A stretch of 64,000 nt of DNA from Corticium candelabrum. Taxonomy: Eukaryota; Porifera; Homoscleromorpha; Homosclerophorida; Plakinidae. Below are positions 35,485 to 46,364 of this stretch, in pieces; within the stretch, counting starts at the first letter, position 1; every line of letters starts with the position of its first letter. A program made the translations under genes and the position numbers. The notes under the pieces are model-generated. The model saw only the letters and a list, made by a program, of their open reading frames with translations. It did not search any database and was not told where the DNA came from. The stretch covers positions 859,501-923,500 of the forward strand of contig NC_085092.1 of NCBI RefSeq assembly GCF_963422355.1, read 5' to 3'.

Positions 35485-36160
35485 CTATTGTTCACAGCCA
35501 CCCCTTGGTAGCATGCAGCCGTGGTGGTTTAGTGAATTGGTCAACTGGCTCATGCAGGGATACTAGTGTTTCGGCTGTGTTCTCCATCGGAAATGTATAC
35601 GAAAGTAATCGGTCGACGCTAGCTCCCAGATTCTATAGAAAGGTGAGGCGTTGGGTGTTTATATATATTAGAGATGGACGACGATAAACAGTGCCACTAT
35701 AAGACTGTCTAAGAAGTTCTAATTAACAAACCGTTGTTCTCAAAGTTTGCCTCCACAGAGGAGTTCCATGGACGTACGTTGCGTCCTGTATGCACAGATA
35801 GAAAGAAACCGGAATATACAGACAAATTGACAATAACCAGCATACATCTAAGATTATGTAAGCCAATTATTAGAATTACACTAAACCTAGTCTCGCGTAG
35901 CCAGATCCTTTCCGCCTATATGCTTCCGGCTACGTAAATCCCAATATACATAATCAGAGACATACTGGCACTGCTTCTACAACATACTCGAAACGTGTAG
36001 GCATACAGCCTATGAATGAATGCATTCTGCACGAGACTCGGTCTTGGTGTAATTGAATCAATCTCCGTGGTAAAGCGAACATGCTAAGGGTAACTCTGGG
36101 AGAGGTATCGCTCTAGCGAAAATCACACACACGCACGTTATAATTATCTCCGGGCAAACA

Positions 36161-36560
36161 ATGCATCAACAACAGTTCACTCGGGCCATGACACTACGAC
36201 AAACAAAACTTTCCAAGCAGCAAAATATTTCATGTAATACGCGATTTTCTTGCATATATTCATTAATACATAGAATTCTATTGTCTTACAGTTTATCAAC
36301 ATCCTTAATTAATAGTTTAAAGGTTTTTAATAAAATTTATGTTATTGACAGAATACATAAAAACGTATACGCTACTAAATACTACTATTTTATCTCAGTG
36401 ACATTTATAGGCATTTATGGTATAGACTGTAGAAATTTAGAGAGTCTATACAGCACGCTAGAGGTGACCACTCTACACAAAGCAGTAGCTACAGCTGACG
36501 TTCTATTCTATGCAGCTTGTGTCCTTAAAAAGTATAGGAAAAAACTTTGGCACATAAGCA
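36161..36560 (+). other. Open frame shared by both arms, right copy
   Basis: Counterpart of 16905-17207. Upstream extension from an ATG at 36161 gives about 130 codons before the GT repeat. No domain recognised. Confidence 0.25.
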
Positions 36561-36582
36561 CCCGTTTACTCTATAGAATTGA

Positions 36583-36628
<46 letters not shown>

Positions 36629-36665
36629 GTTGTTTGCCCACTGTTAGTGGGTAAAATATAAAAAA

Positions 36666-36701
<36 letters not shown>

Positions 36702-36703
36702 GT

Positions 36704-36770
<67 letters not shown>

Positions 36771-37528
36771 CCCAATGCAATGAAGTTGCGCAAAGGTTGT
36801 AATGTTTGACTCCCAAACCTTGCAAACTTTCGACGATTACTAAGACGTCGAAAGAACAATTTGTAGTCCACAGCCATCACAACCGGAACACGCCAGGAAA
36901 GAGAGTCTATCGCTGATTTCACGGCTGAGCAGTAAAGGTTAAGCGAGTATTCCGCATTCGGCATGTAGTACTGAACGACATGTTACGAGACAGATTAGAA
37001 ACAATTGAATACAATGACGTTATTTAATTTAGAAGGACCAGACCTTTGCAAAGGAGCACGAATAGCATAGGCATCGATACAACAAAATGCCGAAAGAAAT
37101 ACCACGGAACTAAGGCAAAGTGGACCAAAGATACCTCATTGAGTCCATTTCAGTACATGAAGACCGAAGTTTAGCCTCGAACTTCCAGACCAGAGAACGC
37201 ACTCTCTGTGAACACACAAATTGACAACAATTTAGGTTGTTGTTATCGCTGCATGTGGTAACCTGCATGGAACACAAACTTGTTGACTGCTGGTTCCAGA
37301 TTGACAAAAGTCTCAGTTGCGGAAAACTCGGTCGTGGTAAAACGGTATCGGGCACAGTAAAAACAACAACTCGACGGGATGACCGCCGTCAAGGAAAGAT
37401 GGGCACTGGTGATGCATAGCCGTACGATGTGGTCGTAACGGTTTTCGACTCCGAGGCTAATGCTCCGTTATGAGGGTCTATACCTTCCATCGATCTCGTG
37501 GAACAATCGCACGATGTGTTGGTGACCC

Positions 37529-37756
37529 TTAAATTCCTTGCACGCAGTCCAACCCATGCATAGCCCGTCGTCGAGGTTGGTATTCGTCAGTCGAGACACA
37601 ACCGCACGATGTTTCACGACCGCCGATTGCTGCAGAGGTCATCCCTCGGACTGCCTGATTAGTTGTACCCCATTTGGAGTACGGCAGCACGATGAGTTTG
37701 TGTCCAACGCCTGAGACGATGACGATAGCTCGGTTGATGGTGATGGCTTCGTCCAA
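37529..37756 (-). other. Conserved 75-codon open frame, right copy
   Basis: Encodes exactly the same 75 residues as the left copy (15864-16091), with two silent base differences only. No family recognised. Confidence 0.35.
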
Positions 37757-38369
37757 AGTGATCGAATCTTTACCTCAAGTGTGTACTCGATACCCCGCTA
37801 GCAAATCCATGCAATCGGTCCTTGGCTGCGTAGAGGCAGTGACGTCGTTAGCCTCCAATTGGGGACACTGATGTAGAGTCAGGGTCGGGGTCGGGGAGAC
37901 TAGAGCTTCCCTAATTCGTAGTCATATCAAGCAGAAGCGCCATGTTTCCCTCCGGTTGCAGTTATAAAAACTACCGAGCGAGCAATTCGCATTACTAAAC
38001 AATATACATTTGCTTAAAGACACATTTCAGTTCCAATTTGTCACAACAACAATGAATCTCTATTACAAGCAATGTTTGCTTTTTCTACAACCAACAACTG
38101 ACCTTAGTCCTAAGAAAGATTATGACTTACAATTTCGGACACAATGCATAGTAGTTAGCTTCATCCCATAAAATCCAACAGACTCAAACAATGTCCTGTA
38201 AGTCAAAATAGGAAATAGGACAGACTACCAGCTAACATGGACTGTGGATTTCACTGTAAGTATTGCACTTGTATGTAAGGCAGAAATGAAAATGGTCAGC
38301 CCAGTGGACATCAGCTCGCAGTTTCATTAAAACAGATGCACACTCATACACACACCTAAAGAATCCTAA

Positions 38370-38775
38370 ATGTCAGAAGCTCCCTTTCAGAGGTCACGCC
38401 CCCTGCTGTTAAGCTGGGCCCTGTGCGCTACTCAGGGAACTCTGGGCCTGCGCTAGCAAACTGCTGGAGCCGGACAAGGCACTCGCAGGAGCACCAACTT
38501 GTGAAGCCAACTGTGGTGGGAGCACCGGAAGTCTCACCGGGACCCTAGTGGCCGATGTCACGTCAAAGCTGGTGTCGCTTAGGAACCCAGTCAATGATCA
38601 GGTACTCATTTATACCCCTGAGTCGAGAGAAGCAAATGTGTGTTAGTTTTTTGCTTAAGGAAATTATAACATAACTCACCATCACTGTGACTTGAATTTG
38701 TGATCCTTCAAGGTCCCGGTTGTGAACACTCCTTAAGATGACTCTCTAGCCAATTGAGCTTTCGCACCACACGCC
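38370..38775 (-). mobile_element. tRNA-derived SINE, copy 3
   Basis: Inverse-arm counterpart of copy 2 without the nested 84 bp MITE. The head reads GCGAAAGCTCAATTGGCTAGA on the minus strand. Confidence 0.75.
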
Positions 38776-38878
38776 ATACACACACGCGCGCGCACGCACG
38801 CACACAGAAACAAACTACAATTCAATTGCAAATTTTATCCTATGTGCGCGCTTTCTATCCATTCATAATGTAAATTGT

Positions 38879-38968
38879 TAGCCTCCTACCAGACCGTCTT
38901 GCCCGGTTCCCGTGTAACACGACAACGCCCGGCACGACGACGGCGCGAGAGGGTCTGGTACGAGGCTA
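38879..38968. mobile_element. 90-bp MITE with inverted termini, right copy
   Basis: Starts TAGCCTCCTACCAGACC and ends GGTCTGGTACGAGGCTA, about 17-bp inverted repeats with one mismatch. The class is unassigned. Confidence 0.75.
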
Positions 38969-39005
38969 CAAATTGTGATCTATAATAAGGACGAAAAGTG
39001 TTTCC

Positions 39006-39647
39006 TTAGTCTTGGGCCGGATACTTCTTTGCCAAAATAACGAGCTCCTTAAAATCATATACAACCTCTTTACCATATCCATATCCATATTGTTTCTTCA
39101 AGAAATCAAAGTCTTCCTGTTTGAGCGAGTGAAGCTTGAAATTTGGAACACTTGCTTCTAGATCTCTCAGAAATGCTGGCAGGCTGGGAGATCTCTTCTC
39201 ATCATCATACTCCTCACAAACCTCGACGCTAAATCCAGCTTGTGTACAAACCTGCGACCAAACAGCCGACGAATCATATTTCAAGCCCAGTGTTGATTCA
39301 TAATCTCTACCAGGCATGGCAAGAGCAAAGATGTCTGCTTCAATAAATTTGTGTTGAGTCTGTGGAGGTAAACAACAAAACACAAGGCGTCCGCCAGGTG
39401 TCAGACTCTCATAAATGTCTTGCATGATGGATAGACGTTCACTTCGCTCAAACCAATGAAACACATAGTTGCTAAAGATTGCATTAAACGGACCCCATGC
39501 CATGGCTTCTTTGACGCTTCCTTCCAGAAATTGAACGTGAGGAAAGTCATTATCTCTCTTGCTAACTCTTCCCTAGCAACTTTAATTCTACTTTCGCTCA
39601 AATCGACGCCGACTGCTCTACCGGACGTTCCAACTGGTGATGCCAAA
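39006..39647 (-). pseudogene. Methyltransferase copy truncated by the duplication edge
   Basis: Aligns with codons ~57-264 of the gene at 13751. The first ~56 codons, including the SAM-binding DVGCGTG motif, are absent because the inverted repeat ends here. One base is missing in the run after GAAGAGTTAGCAA (near 39565), shifting the frame, and the original stop TAA has become TAT, adding YPAQD before the next stop. It cannot make an active enzyme. Confidence 0.88.
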
Positions 39648-39766
39648 CTCCCTATGACACCGGCACTGTCGGTGGAGTTAAGAAAATTTTTTAGTGTAGA
39701 CAGACGAACTAGCCGAAGAACTCCATAAACAAAACATATCAATGTCGATTTCCGACAAGACGTGAC

Positions 39767-40640
39767 AGGGTGGGAGGTGAGGACGATACGTGGTCTACAG
39801 ATTTATTCGATATGCAGTCTTTCTCAAAATACAACGACGGAGTCAAACATCTTCTTCACGTCATCGATGTGTTTCAAGTACGCGTGTTTGATTCCTCTAC
39901 AGGATAAAACGGGTAAATTCATCGTAGAAGCTTTTGATACGATTAACGAGAGGTCTAGGAACTTGTGGGTAGAGCGTGGTGGTGAGCTTTACAATAAGAC
40001 TATGGATCGCTGGTTAAAGGAAAACGATATTCACAGGTATTTGACCTACAGCGAGGGTAAAGCGGTGGTAGTAGAAAGATTTAATCAAACTCTGAAAACG
40101 AGAATGTGGAAGTATTTATCAGCCAACGACACGTATATCTATATTGCCGTTTTGGTACCCTGTTGAAGCAATACAATACCTCACTTCACAGATCTATACG
40201 AATGACGCCCACAAGGGCCAGAAAAAAACGAACCCCTCATTTTTGGAATCATCTGTATGGAGACGGAGTATCCGTAAAACACTCATAATTTAAAGTCGGT
40301 GATCGTGTTTAAATTGCTAAAAAGAAGACGACCTTCGAAAAAGGATACATACCCAATTGAACCAAAGAAGTGTTCGAGGTCGTCGAAATACAGAACACAA
40401 TCCGGTGACTTACTAGGTCAAAGACTGCAATGGAGAGATTATAGAGGGTTCCTTCTACGAGCCAGAATTACAAAAGAATTTCCAAGACGTGTTTTGCATC
40501 GAGAAGGTGATACGGAGAAAGGGTCGACGAGCGTCGGTCAAATGGAAAGGGTATCCCGTTGCGTTCAACAGTTGGGTGCCTATAGACGACCTTACCACCC
40601 TTGGATGAGATCTTCGATAGTGTTCCATAGATTCTCGTAG
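39767..40640 (+). pseudogene. Polinton/Maverick-type integrase with chromodomain-like end, broken
   Basis: Retroviral-type integrase core signs are present in order: KHLLHVIDVF, LWVERGGELYN and AVVVERFNQTLK. The tail near 40520-40590 (SVKWKGYPVAFNSWVP) looks like a chromodomain. The coding is split over at least three frames with stops. The position that is usually Asp in the second block is Glu here (WVER), so the catalytic triad may also be lost. It begins about 120 bp from the palindrome's outer edge and is the start of a ~17 kb zone of related gene remains. Confidence 0.75.
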
Positions 40641-40675
40641 ATGATTAGAGTCTTTTGGGCGGTGGCTGTACATGG

Positions 40676-41254
40676 TTAGGCTTGCTCTGGAAGCCCCATG
40701 CGAGCAAATATCTTGAATAGAATAAAAACAAATTTGATGAGTTTTACTTGGTGGAACCTATACCATACAGTCTCTATCTGTCGAATTCTTATCGCGACCG
40801 TCCGCTTTGATCTTTGGTAAGATCGCAGTGTTTCAATTATTTTTGAGGTGGTATTTGATTTTGTATCTAGAACTTTGGAGGTAGTGGGTGTTTGACCCGC
40901 TTTCGGGGGTTTTACGTCATAGATGCTACCACATCCCACACATTCGTATTCACATTCGTACACATTTTTAACTTTCGCACCACAATCAAATTTTTTAGAT
41001 ATGGGATCGAGCTATACTAATTTCGTCGGAAGATGGAGGACGCAATACCAACACTCGTCGTCGTAGTGGATGGTGGTCCTGCAATGAGGACACTGGATGA
41101 CCTCTCGAGGTTCGCAACAAGTGCCGATGCCGTACCAATCGCCTGCTTTGCACGTACACAACATCTTATATCTATAAGTTATATTATTTTCATAACTGTT
41201 TTCTTTAAAAAGGCGCAAAATTTTCATATAACCGTTTATATAGCCATAAAGCAA
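40676..41254 (-). pseudogene. Small zinc-ribbon-like frames of the Polinton zone
   Basis: The minus-strand frame 41012-41254 holds CTCKAG, CC and CPHCRTTIHYDDECWYC, a C-x2-C / C-x2-C zinc-binding pattern. A second frame, 40676-40963, begins with YECEYECVGCG. Small cysteine-rich proteins are common in Polinton-like elements. No function is assigned. Confidence 0.4.
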
Positions 41255-41643
41255 ATCGAATACCTCTTGAGTTTGTACGACAAAGGTGATATCAGTGCGG
41301 TTGCGCTCGACGGTGCATTCCGCGTTTTGAATCCACCCACCAAGAAGCTCAAATACCTCTTACAACTATACGACAAGGAGCATATCGGTGGTAGGGCACT
41401 CAACTATGCATTGCAGGTTTGGCATCGAAGATGTTGAAGTACCTGTTACAACTACGCGAAGATGATAGAATCGGTGCTGAGGCACTCGGCTCGGCATTGC
41501 GCGTTCTAGATCTCCCGACAAAAGATATGGATATTGAGAAAGCGTCGTATAAACCCAAGCAGGAAGAGGAAATCAAAGAGGAGATCAAAGAGAAGATCCA
41601 AAAGGAATTGTATGACAAACCTTGGTGTATGCTGGTGTCATAG
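41215..41643 (+). other. Repeat-containing frame, three ~35-residue units
   Basis: Units IEYLLSLYDKGDISAVALDG, LKYLLQLYDKEHIGGRALNY and LKYLLQLREDDRIGAEALGS recur with linkers such as VLNPPTKK and VLDLPTKD. A Lys/Glu-rich helix follows. One frameshift falls near 41420. Family unknown; it probably belongs to the Polinton-like zone. Confidence 0.45.
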
Positions 41644-42102
41644 GAAATTTGACATCTCCTGTTTGTTGCACCCTCAAGCCGTATTCACTAGGGAATTTGG
41701 TATCCCCGAGCCATATTCTCTGAGGGTCTGAGGCACCCCTCTTGGCATCCCTTGGGGAATTTGGTATCCTCTATCCATCATGTAAGTAAATGATCAGTCG
41801 GCCGACGAACTACAGGTGCACTTCCAAGAAGAAATTGTGCGACGATGCTAGATGATCATTTGACTTCCAAGAAGTAATTGTGCGATGATGCTAGACGATC
41901 ACGTGCCACTATGCTGCAGAGTTCACGAACTTTTGGTGATGTCATTGTTTTTAGTACGAAACACCGACTAGCCCATGCCATGCACAAGTTCTCGTACAAG
42001 ATAATTGCAGTGCCGTCTAGCTGTGTCTACGTCTGGATTGTCTCTCATCATTTTCAATGAGTTCTACCATTCTAAGAAGTGTTGCAGAAACCGAGAGAAG
42101 CA

Positions 42103-44726
42103 CAGGGGCGTCAGAAGGGGGTCGGCCGCACGGCCATGGCCGTACCACTTTTCGAAAAATGGACTTTTGCCAGTCGGCCATTAGCGTATACTTCCGGTTT
42201 AGGGTTAACTAATTAAATAAGTAATATATTTCTAGTTACGTTAGCATTCTGTACAGCTAGATTTTCAGGCGGTAATTTATGAATTTACGCTCAGTCACAA
42301 AGATGAGGCTGGCAACGCGAGGACACGGCAGCGGTAGATAGAGCGCACGCTAACCATTTCCGTGTGCTATATATGCAGATTGACGGGATTCCAGATGTCG
42401 GTGATCAGCCCTGTCAGCCTCGCCGTGCTTCATTTCCAAAAGTTTCGTTTGGGAAAAAAGCCCCAAAATCAAGATCATTTCAAGCTGCTTGGTTCGACAA
42501 CTGGCCTTGGCTTCATTGGCACGACTCCGTTGAGAAAGTGTTCTGTCACGTCTGTGTGAAGGCTGCGAAGTCTGGCAAGCTGAAATGCAAGACTGCTGAG
42601 CAGGCATTCATCTATCGCGGAGTTCAAAACTGGAATGATGCCACCCGCTTATTTCGTTCACACGCGAAATCAGACTGCCACAGAGAAGCGGTTGAGTCAC
42701 TGATCACGCTACCTGCCACAACAAAGCACGTTGGTGAACTACTAACAACTCGATTGGTTGAAGACAGAAAGAGAAACCGGGCCAGCCTCCTTCGCATTCT
42801 CAGAGCGCTGAGGTTCCTGGCACGTCAAGGTATTGCCCTCCGCGGTTCCGCCCTCACCAAAGAGATTGATAGCAATTTGTCACAGCTCCTTCGTCTTTTT
42901 TGTGAGCTTTCTACAGATCTCTCCGATTGGTTGCAGAAAAAGACAAATAATTACACAAGTGCAGACATACAGAATGAGCTGCTGAAGGTGATGTCACTTC
43001 GAATTCTTCGAGATGTCTCAGCCAAACTTGAAGGCACACCATACACCATTATGGTAGACGAAACCACTGACGCAAGTACCCAGGAGCAGGTTGTAATAGT
43101 TCTACGATGGGTGGATGAAGACCTAGAGCCTCATGAGGATTTTATTGGGCTGCACATCACTGCTTCAACTGATGCTAAGTCCATTGTAGCAATTATCAGG
43201 GATGTTCTTGTTCGTATGAACCTTAGTCTGACCAACTGTCGTGGTCAGTGCTATGATGGTGCAGCTGTGATGAAAGGATGTCTATCAGGAGTTGCTGCTC
43301 AACTCACTCAAGATGAACCACGAGCATTGTTCACTCACTGCTATGGTCATAGCCTCAATTTAGCCTGCCAAGACACCATCAAAGACATAATCCCTATCAA
43401 ATATGCCCTTGACACAACATTTGAACTGTCAAAACTTCTCAAGTACTCAGCAAAAAGAAAGTCTGAGTACAAGCGACTTCAAGCTGAGATGGCTCCTCAA
43501 GACCCTGGATTTAGGACACTATGCCCTACGAGATGGACCGTTCGAGCAGCTTCTCTACAGAGTGTTATGCAAAACTTTTCGGTCATCCAATCCAGCTTAG
43601 ACAGTTTTGCAGATATGGCAAAACGAGACCCAGAGATGTCTGCTCGGTGTACTGGTGTTGCTGCTCAGTTTTCTTCATTTGACTTTCTCTTTGGAGTAGC
43701 ATTAGGAGAAAAAGTCTTGAAGTTGGTTGACAATCTGAGCAAAGCTCTTCAGCACAAGAAGATGTCTGCTGCACAAGGTCAAGTGTTAGCAGAACTTACC
43801 ATCAAATCTCTTGCACTAATGCGTACAGAAGCTGAATTCTCAAATTTCTGGGAAAAGTTGATAGAGAAACAAAGCAAAGAAGATGTTGCAGAGCCTTCCC
43901 TTCCTCGGAAAAGGAAGCGTCCTTGCCGATATGATGAAGGAAGTTCGGGACACTTCGCAACATGTATAGAAGATCATTACCGGGTTATGTATTTTTCCGC
44001 TTTCGATATGGCAATTCAGTCTATCAAAAGCAGATTTGACCAGCCACACTATAAGATATACAGCAAGCTTGAATGCACACTTCTGAAGGGTGCTGCTGGA
44101 GAGAGCTATACGGATGACCTGTCTAGCATACAGGAGTTGTACTGCACAGACTTTGACAGCAATATCCTCCAGACGCAGCTATTGATACTGTATTCTCACT
44201 TTAGAGAAACGGCAGTCACACCAGCCCTGATGGATGTTGTGGACTATGTTAAGTCACTAGGGAAACCCGGCCAACTGCTGTTGTCTGAGGTGGTCAAACT
44301 TATACGCTTGATCCTTGTTGCTCCTGCAACAAATGCAACTAGTGAAAGAACGTTCTCAGCTCTCCGCATTGTTAAAACATACCTTCGGTGCACTATGACA
44401 CAGGCAAGGTTAAATCACCTTTTAATGTTGCATGTGCACAAAGAAGCATGTGATAGTCTTGATCTAGAACTATGCATAGATGATTTCTGTAGGGAATCAG
44501 AACACAGAAGAAACATTTTTGGCTCAATGTAGTAGATTTACGTACAGAAATAGCCTTGTAAGGTTTGACACATGTTGTTCTAGTAGTTACTAAGTGTTAA
44601 TCTTGCGTTCTCTGTATGGTATTCAAGCTTTTAGAGAAATGTTTAGCGTGCGTTAACCGTTATATGATCACGCCCACCTAGCGCGCGTTAGGCCGGACCA
44701 CTTTAAATTTGCTTCCGACGCCTCTG
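42103..44726 (+). mobile_element. Apparently complete hAT transposon with 5-bp target duplication
   Basis: Termini CAGGGGCGTCAGAAG and CTTCCGACGCCTCTG are inverted repeats (13 of 15 match) flanked by a perfect AAGCA duplication (42098-42102, 44727-44731). It encloses one long transposase frame. A 5-bp duplication differs from the usual 8 bp of hAT but fits the hAT5-like subgroup. Confidence 0.88.
42364..44532 (+). CDS. hAT transposase with TTF-type zinc finger and DUF4371, intact
   Basis: 722 residues in one frame. The N-terminal part has the TTF-type finger (AAWFDNWPWLHW, CHVC ... F.SHAKSDCHREA). DUF4371 and the RNase-H-like core follow (YTIMVDETTDASTQEQ; CRGQCYDGAAVMKG; HCYGHSLNLACQD). The C-terminal hAT dimerisation region reads PATNATSERTFSALRIVKTY...RLNHLLML. 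This is the ZMYM/ZNF862-like transposase type. It cuts and pastes its own element and acts in the nucleus. Length and motif set look complete with no stop or shift, so the copy may be recent and possibly active. It inserted within the older Polinton-like zone. Confidence 0.9.
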   Translation: MLYMQIDGIPDVGDQPCQPRRASFPKVSFGKKAPKSRSFQAAWFDNWPWLHWHDSVEKVFCHVCVKAAKSGKLKCKTAEQAFIYRGVQNWNDATRLFRSHAKSDCHREAVESLITLPATTKHVGELLTTRLVEDRKRNRASLLRILRALRFLARQGIALRGSALTKEIDSNLSQLLRLFCELSTDLSDWLQKKTNNYTSADIQNELLKVMSLRILRDVSAKLEGTPYTIMVDETTDASTQEQVVIVLRWVDEDLEPHEDFIGLHITASTDAKSIVAIIRDVLVRMNLSLTNCRGQCYDGAAVMKGCLSGVAAQLTQDEPRALFTHCYGHSLNLACQDTIKDIIPIKYALDTTFELSKLLKYSAKRKSEYKRLQAEMAPQDPGFRTLCPTRWTVRAASLQSVMQNFSVIQSSLDSFADMAKRDPEMSARCTGVAAQFSSFDFLFGVALGEKVLKLVDNLSKALQHKKMSAAQGQVLAELTIKSLALMRTEAEFSNFWEKLIEKQSKEDVAEPSLPRKRKRPCRYDEGSSGHFATCIEDHYRVMYFSAFDMAIQSIKSRFDQPHYKIYSKLECTLLKGAAGESYTDDLSSIQELYCTDFDSNILQTQLLILYSHFRETAVTPALMDVVDYVKSLGKPGQLLLSEVVKLIRLILVAPATNATSERTFSALRIVKTYLRCTMTQARLNHLLMLHVHKEACDSLDLELCIDDFCRESEHRRNIFGSM

Positions 44727-44987
44727 AAGCATATTACACGGTCTGAACTGTAGCAAGTCTAGGTGGAAGAAGTGACGTCTGCCGGCTGTGCGTAGGCTGT
44801 ATGTTGATCTTTGCGTCATCATTTACGTTAAATGGTGTCTGGTATTAGAATGACATCACCATGAGGTCGTGGACTCTGTTGCACTGGCACATGACTGTAT
44901 ATCGTCGCCTCGCTATGACTCATTGAAAGTTCACGGGTAGTTCGTCAGCCGACTGATCGTTTAGCTACATGATGCATTATGACCCAA

Positions 44988-44990
<3 letters not shown>

Positions 44991-45053
<63 letters not shown>
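44991..45053. repeat. (AT)n microsatellite
   Basis: Pure AT tract of about 62 bp. Confidence 0.97.
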
Positions 45054-45054
<1 letters not shown>

Positions 45055-45152
45055 CCATGCATAGCCCTGGACAGCTAATCAATTGTAACTCTGAACACAC
45101 AATGGAGTCAACTCAGTTCGTCTCTTTGTCGTCAACTCGCAGTAATATATAA

Positions 45153-45696
45153 GGGCGCATCTCCACTAGGGCTTAAAACATGTTTACAATCTGTTTAAGT
45201 CTAAACATGTTTAAGAATAATCGCGTCTCCACTAGCGTTAAACAGGTTTAACTGTAAACCTAAACAGCTTTTGCTAAACATGAGTAGGAGGTAGTTTAAC
45301 GAAAGTGGTTTAGGTTTAACGGTCACATGATAAAACGCGCGTTCCACGACGATGATGTTAATTCTTTCGCGCTGTTCTTTCTGTATCTTTGGAGACTATT
45401 GGAAGAAGACCAAACTAGGCAATGTCAGAGAGTGCGTAGACTGATGCAGAGAGTCTGGAGAAAACGATTTCGGGTAAGACAGAGACTCATGTCTCTAATT
45501 GTTTTTCAGACGACCAGAAGACGATTCCCGACTATCTGGTGCACAAGAAACGAATTCGCGCGATACAAGTCATGGATAATTCTTTTGATAGCCCAGAATA
45601 AATGGACAAGTGGAGACGCTGTCTACTAAACACGTATAGAGTCTAAATGTGTTTAACGTTAAACATGTTTAAAGAGCAAAAAGTGGAGACACAGCC
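45153..45696. mobile_element. PIF/Harbinger-type non-autonomous element
   Basis: Termini GGGCGCATCTCCACT and AGTGGAGACACAGCC are inverted repeats (12 of 15) flanked by a TAA duplication (45150-45152, 45697-45699), the target preference of PIF/Harbinger. Subterminal TTTAAACATGTTTA-like palindromes occur at both ends. The internal ~100-codon frame (45327-45629) is arginine-rich and reminiscent of a Harbinger N-terminal remnant, but shows no catalytic region. Confidence 0.75.
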
Positions 45697-45769
45697 TAAG
45701 ACTGTAGTAATGGATCAAAGCAACGAAAACGATGAAGATGAATATGGTCCCATTTGCTAAAACATTGAA

Positions 45770-46138
45770 TTGCCGTATGTTCAATAGCACAGGGGAAGCT
45801 TTGACTGTGGTGTGTTTGCTATTGGATTTGCTGTACATTTAGCTCTATAAGATGATGTAGCAAGCCTGAAATTCGACCAACCACGAATGAGGGAGCATCT
45901 GTACAAATGCTTGCATCAGAAGAAAATAACAGGTTTTCCGCAATGCGCCCAAACAACTGCTAGACGCACTCCTAGACTTCGCCGTACTTACATAGAAATT
46001 TGCCGCAACTGTTTGATGCCAGAAGAATGCGATGATACCGTGCGATGTCAAAATTGTAAGCACTGGTTTCACGTTGGTTGTCTTCAACATGATCTACCAC
46101 AACAAAGTGACAAATTGCGCTGTGACAACTGTTTGTAA
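45770..46138 (+). pseudogene. Ulp1-like (C48) protease end plus PHD finger, relic
   Basis: The frame through FDCGVFAIGFAVHLAL (catalytic Cys block, 45800-45847) is interrupted by one in-frame TAA (45848-45850). It continues FDQPRMREHLYKC and ends in CRNCLMPEECDDTVRCQNC..WFHVGC...CDNC, a PHD-type zinc finger. This Ulp1-PHD combination is common in transposon-encoded proteins of marine invertebrates. The N-terminal part is missing. Confidence 0.68.
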
Positions 46139-46364
46139 GAATGCTGTAACTACAGTAGACAATATAGAGTCACTTGCTTTAACGAAGTTAACTAAAGTAG
46201 ATGTTTTCAGTTGCAAATTTAATTAGACAACAAACACGCAATTTGTAACATGTCAATTTGTTAGAAATTTAGCACAAAAACGCAGACTGTAAAAGAGTTT
46301 AGAATTTCACATTTTTAGATGTGCGAAATTCTCATAATAAGTACGGCGCAGGAATGTCAAATTC

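Larger units (their letters stand above)
27503..39647. repeat. Right arm of giant inverted duplication
   Basis: Inverted copy of 13918-25856 as described for the left arm. Its outer end lies inside the methyltransferase copy, where similarity stops at TGATGCCAA (39639-39647). It carries a private 1.23 kb hAT insertion (34251-35484) and lacks the 84 bp and 0.8 kb insertions of the left arm. Confidence 0.92.

Noticed and set aside
39401..39742. 113-codon minus-strand frame as a separate gene
   Set aside because: It is the shifted frame of the broken methyltransferase copy joined to unrelated flank.
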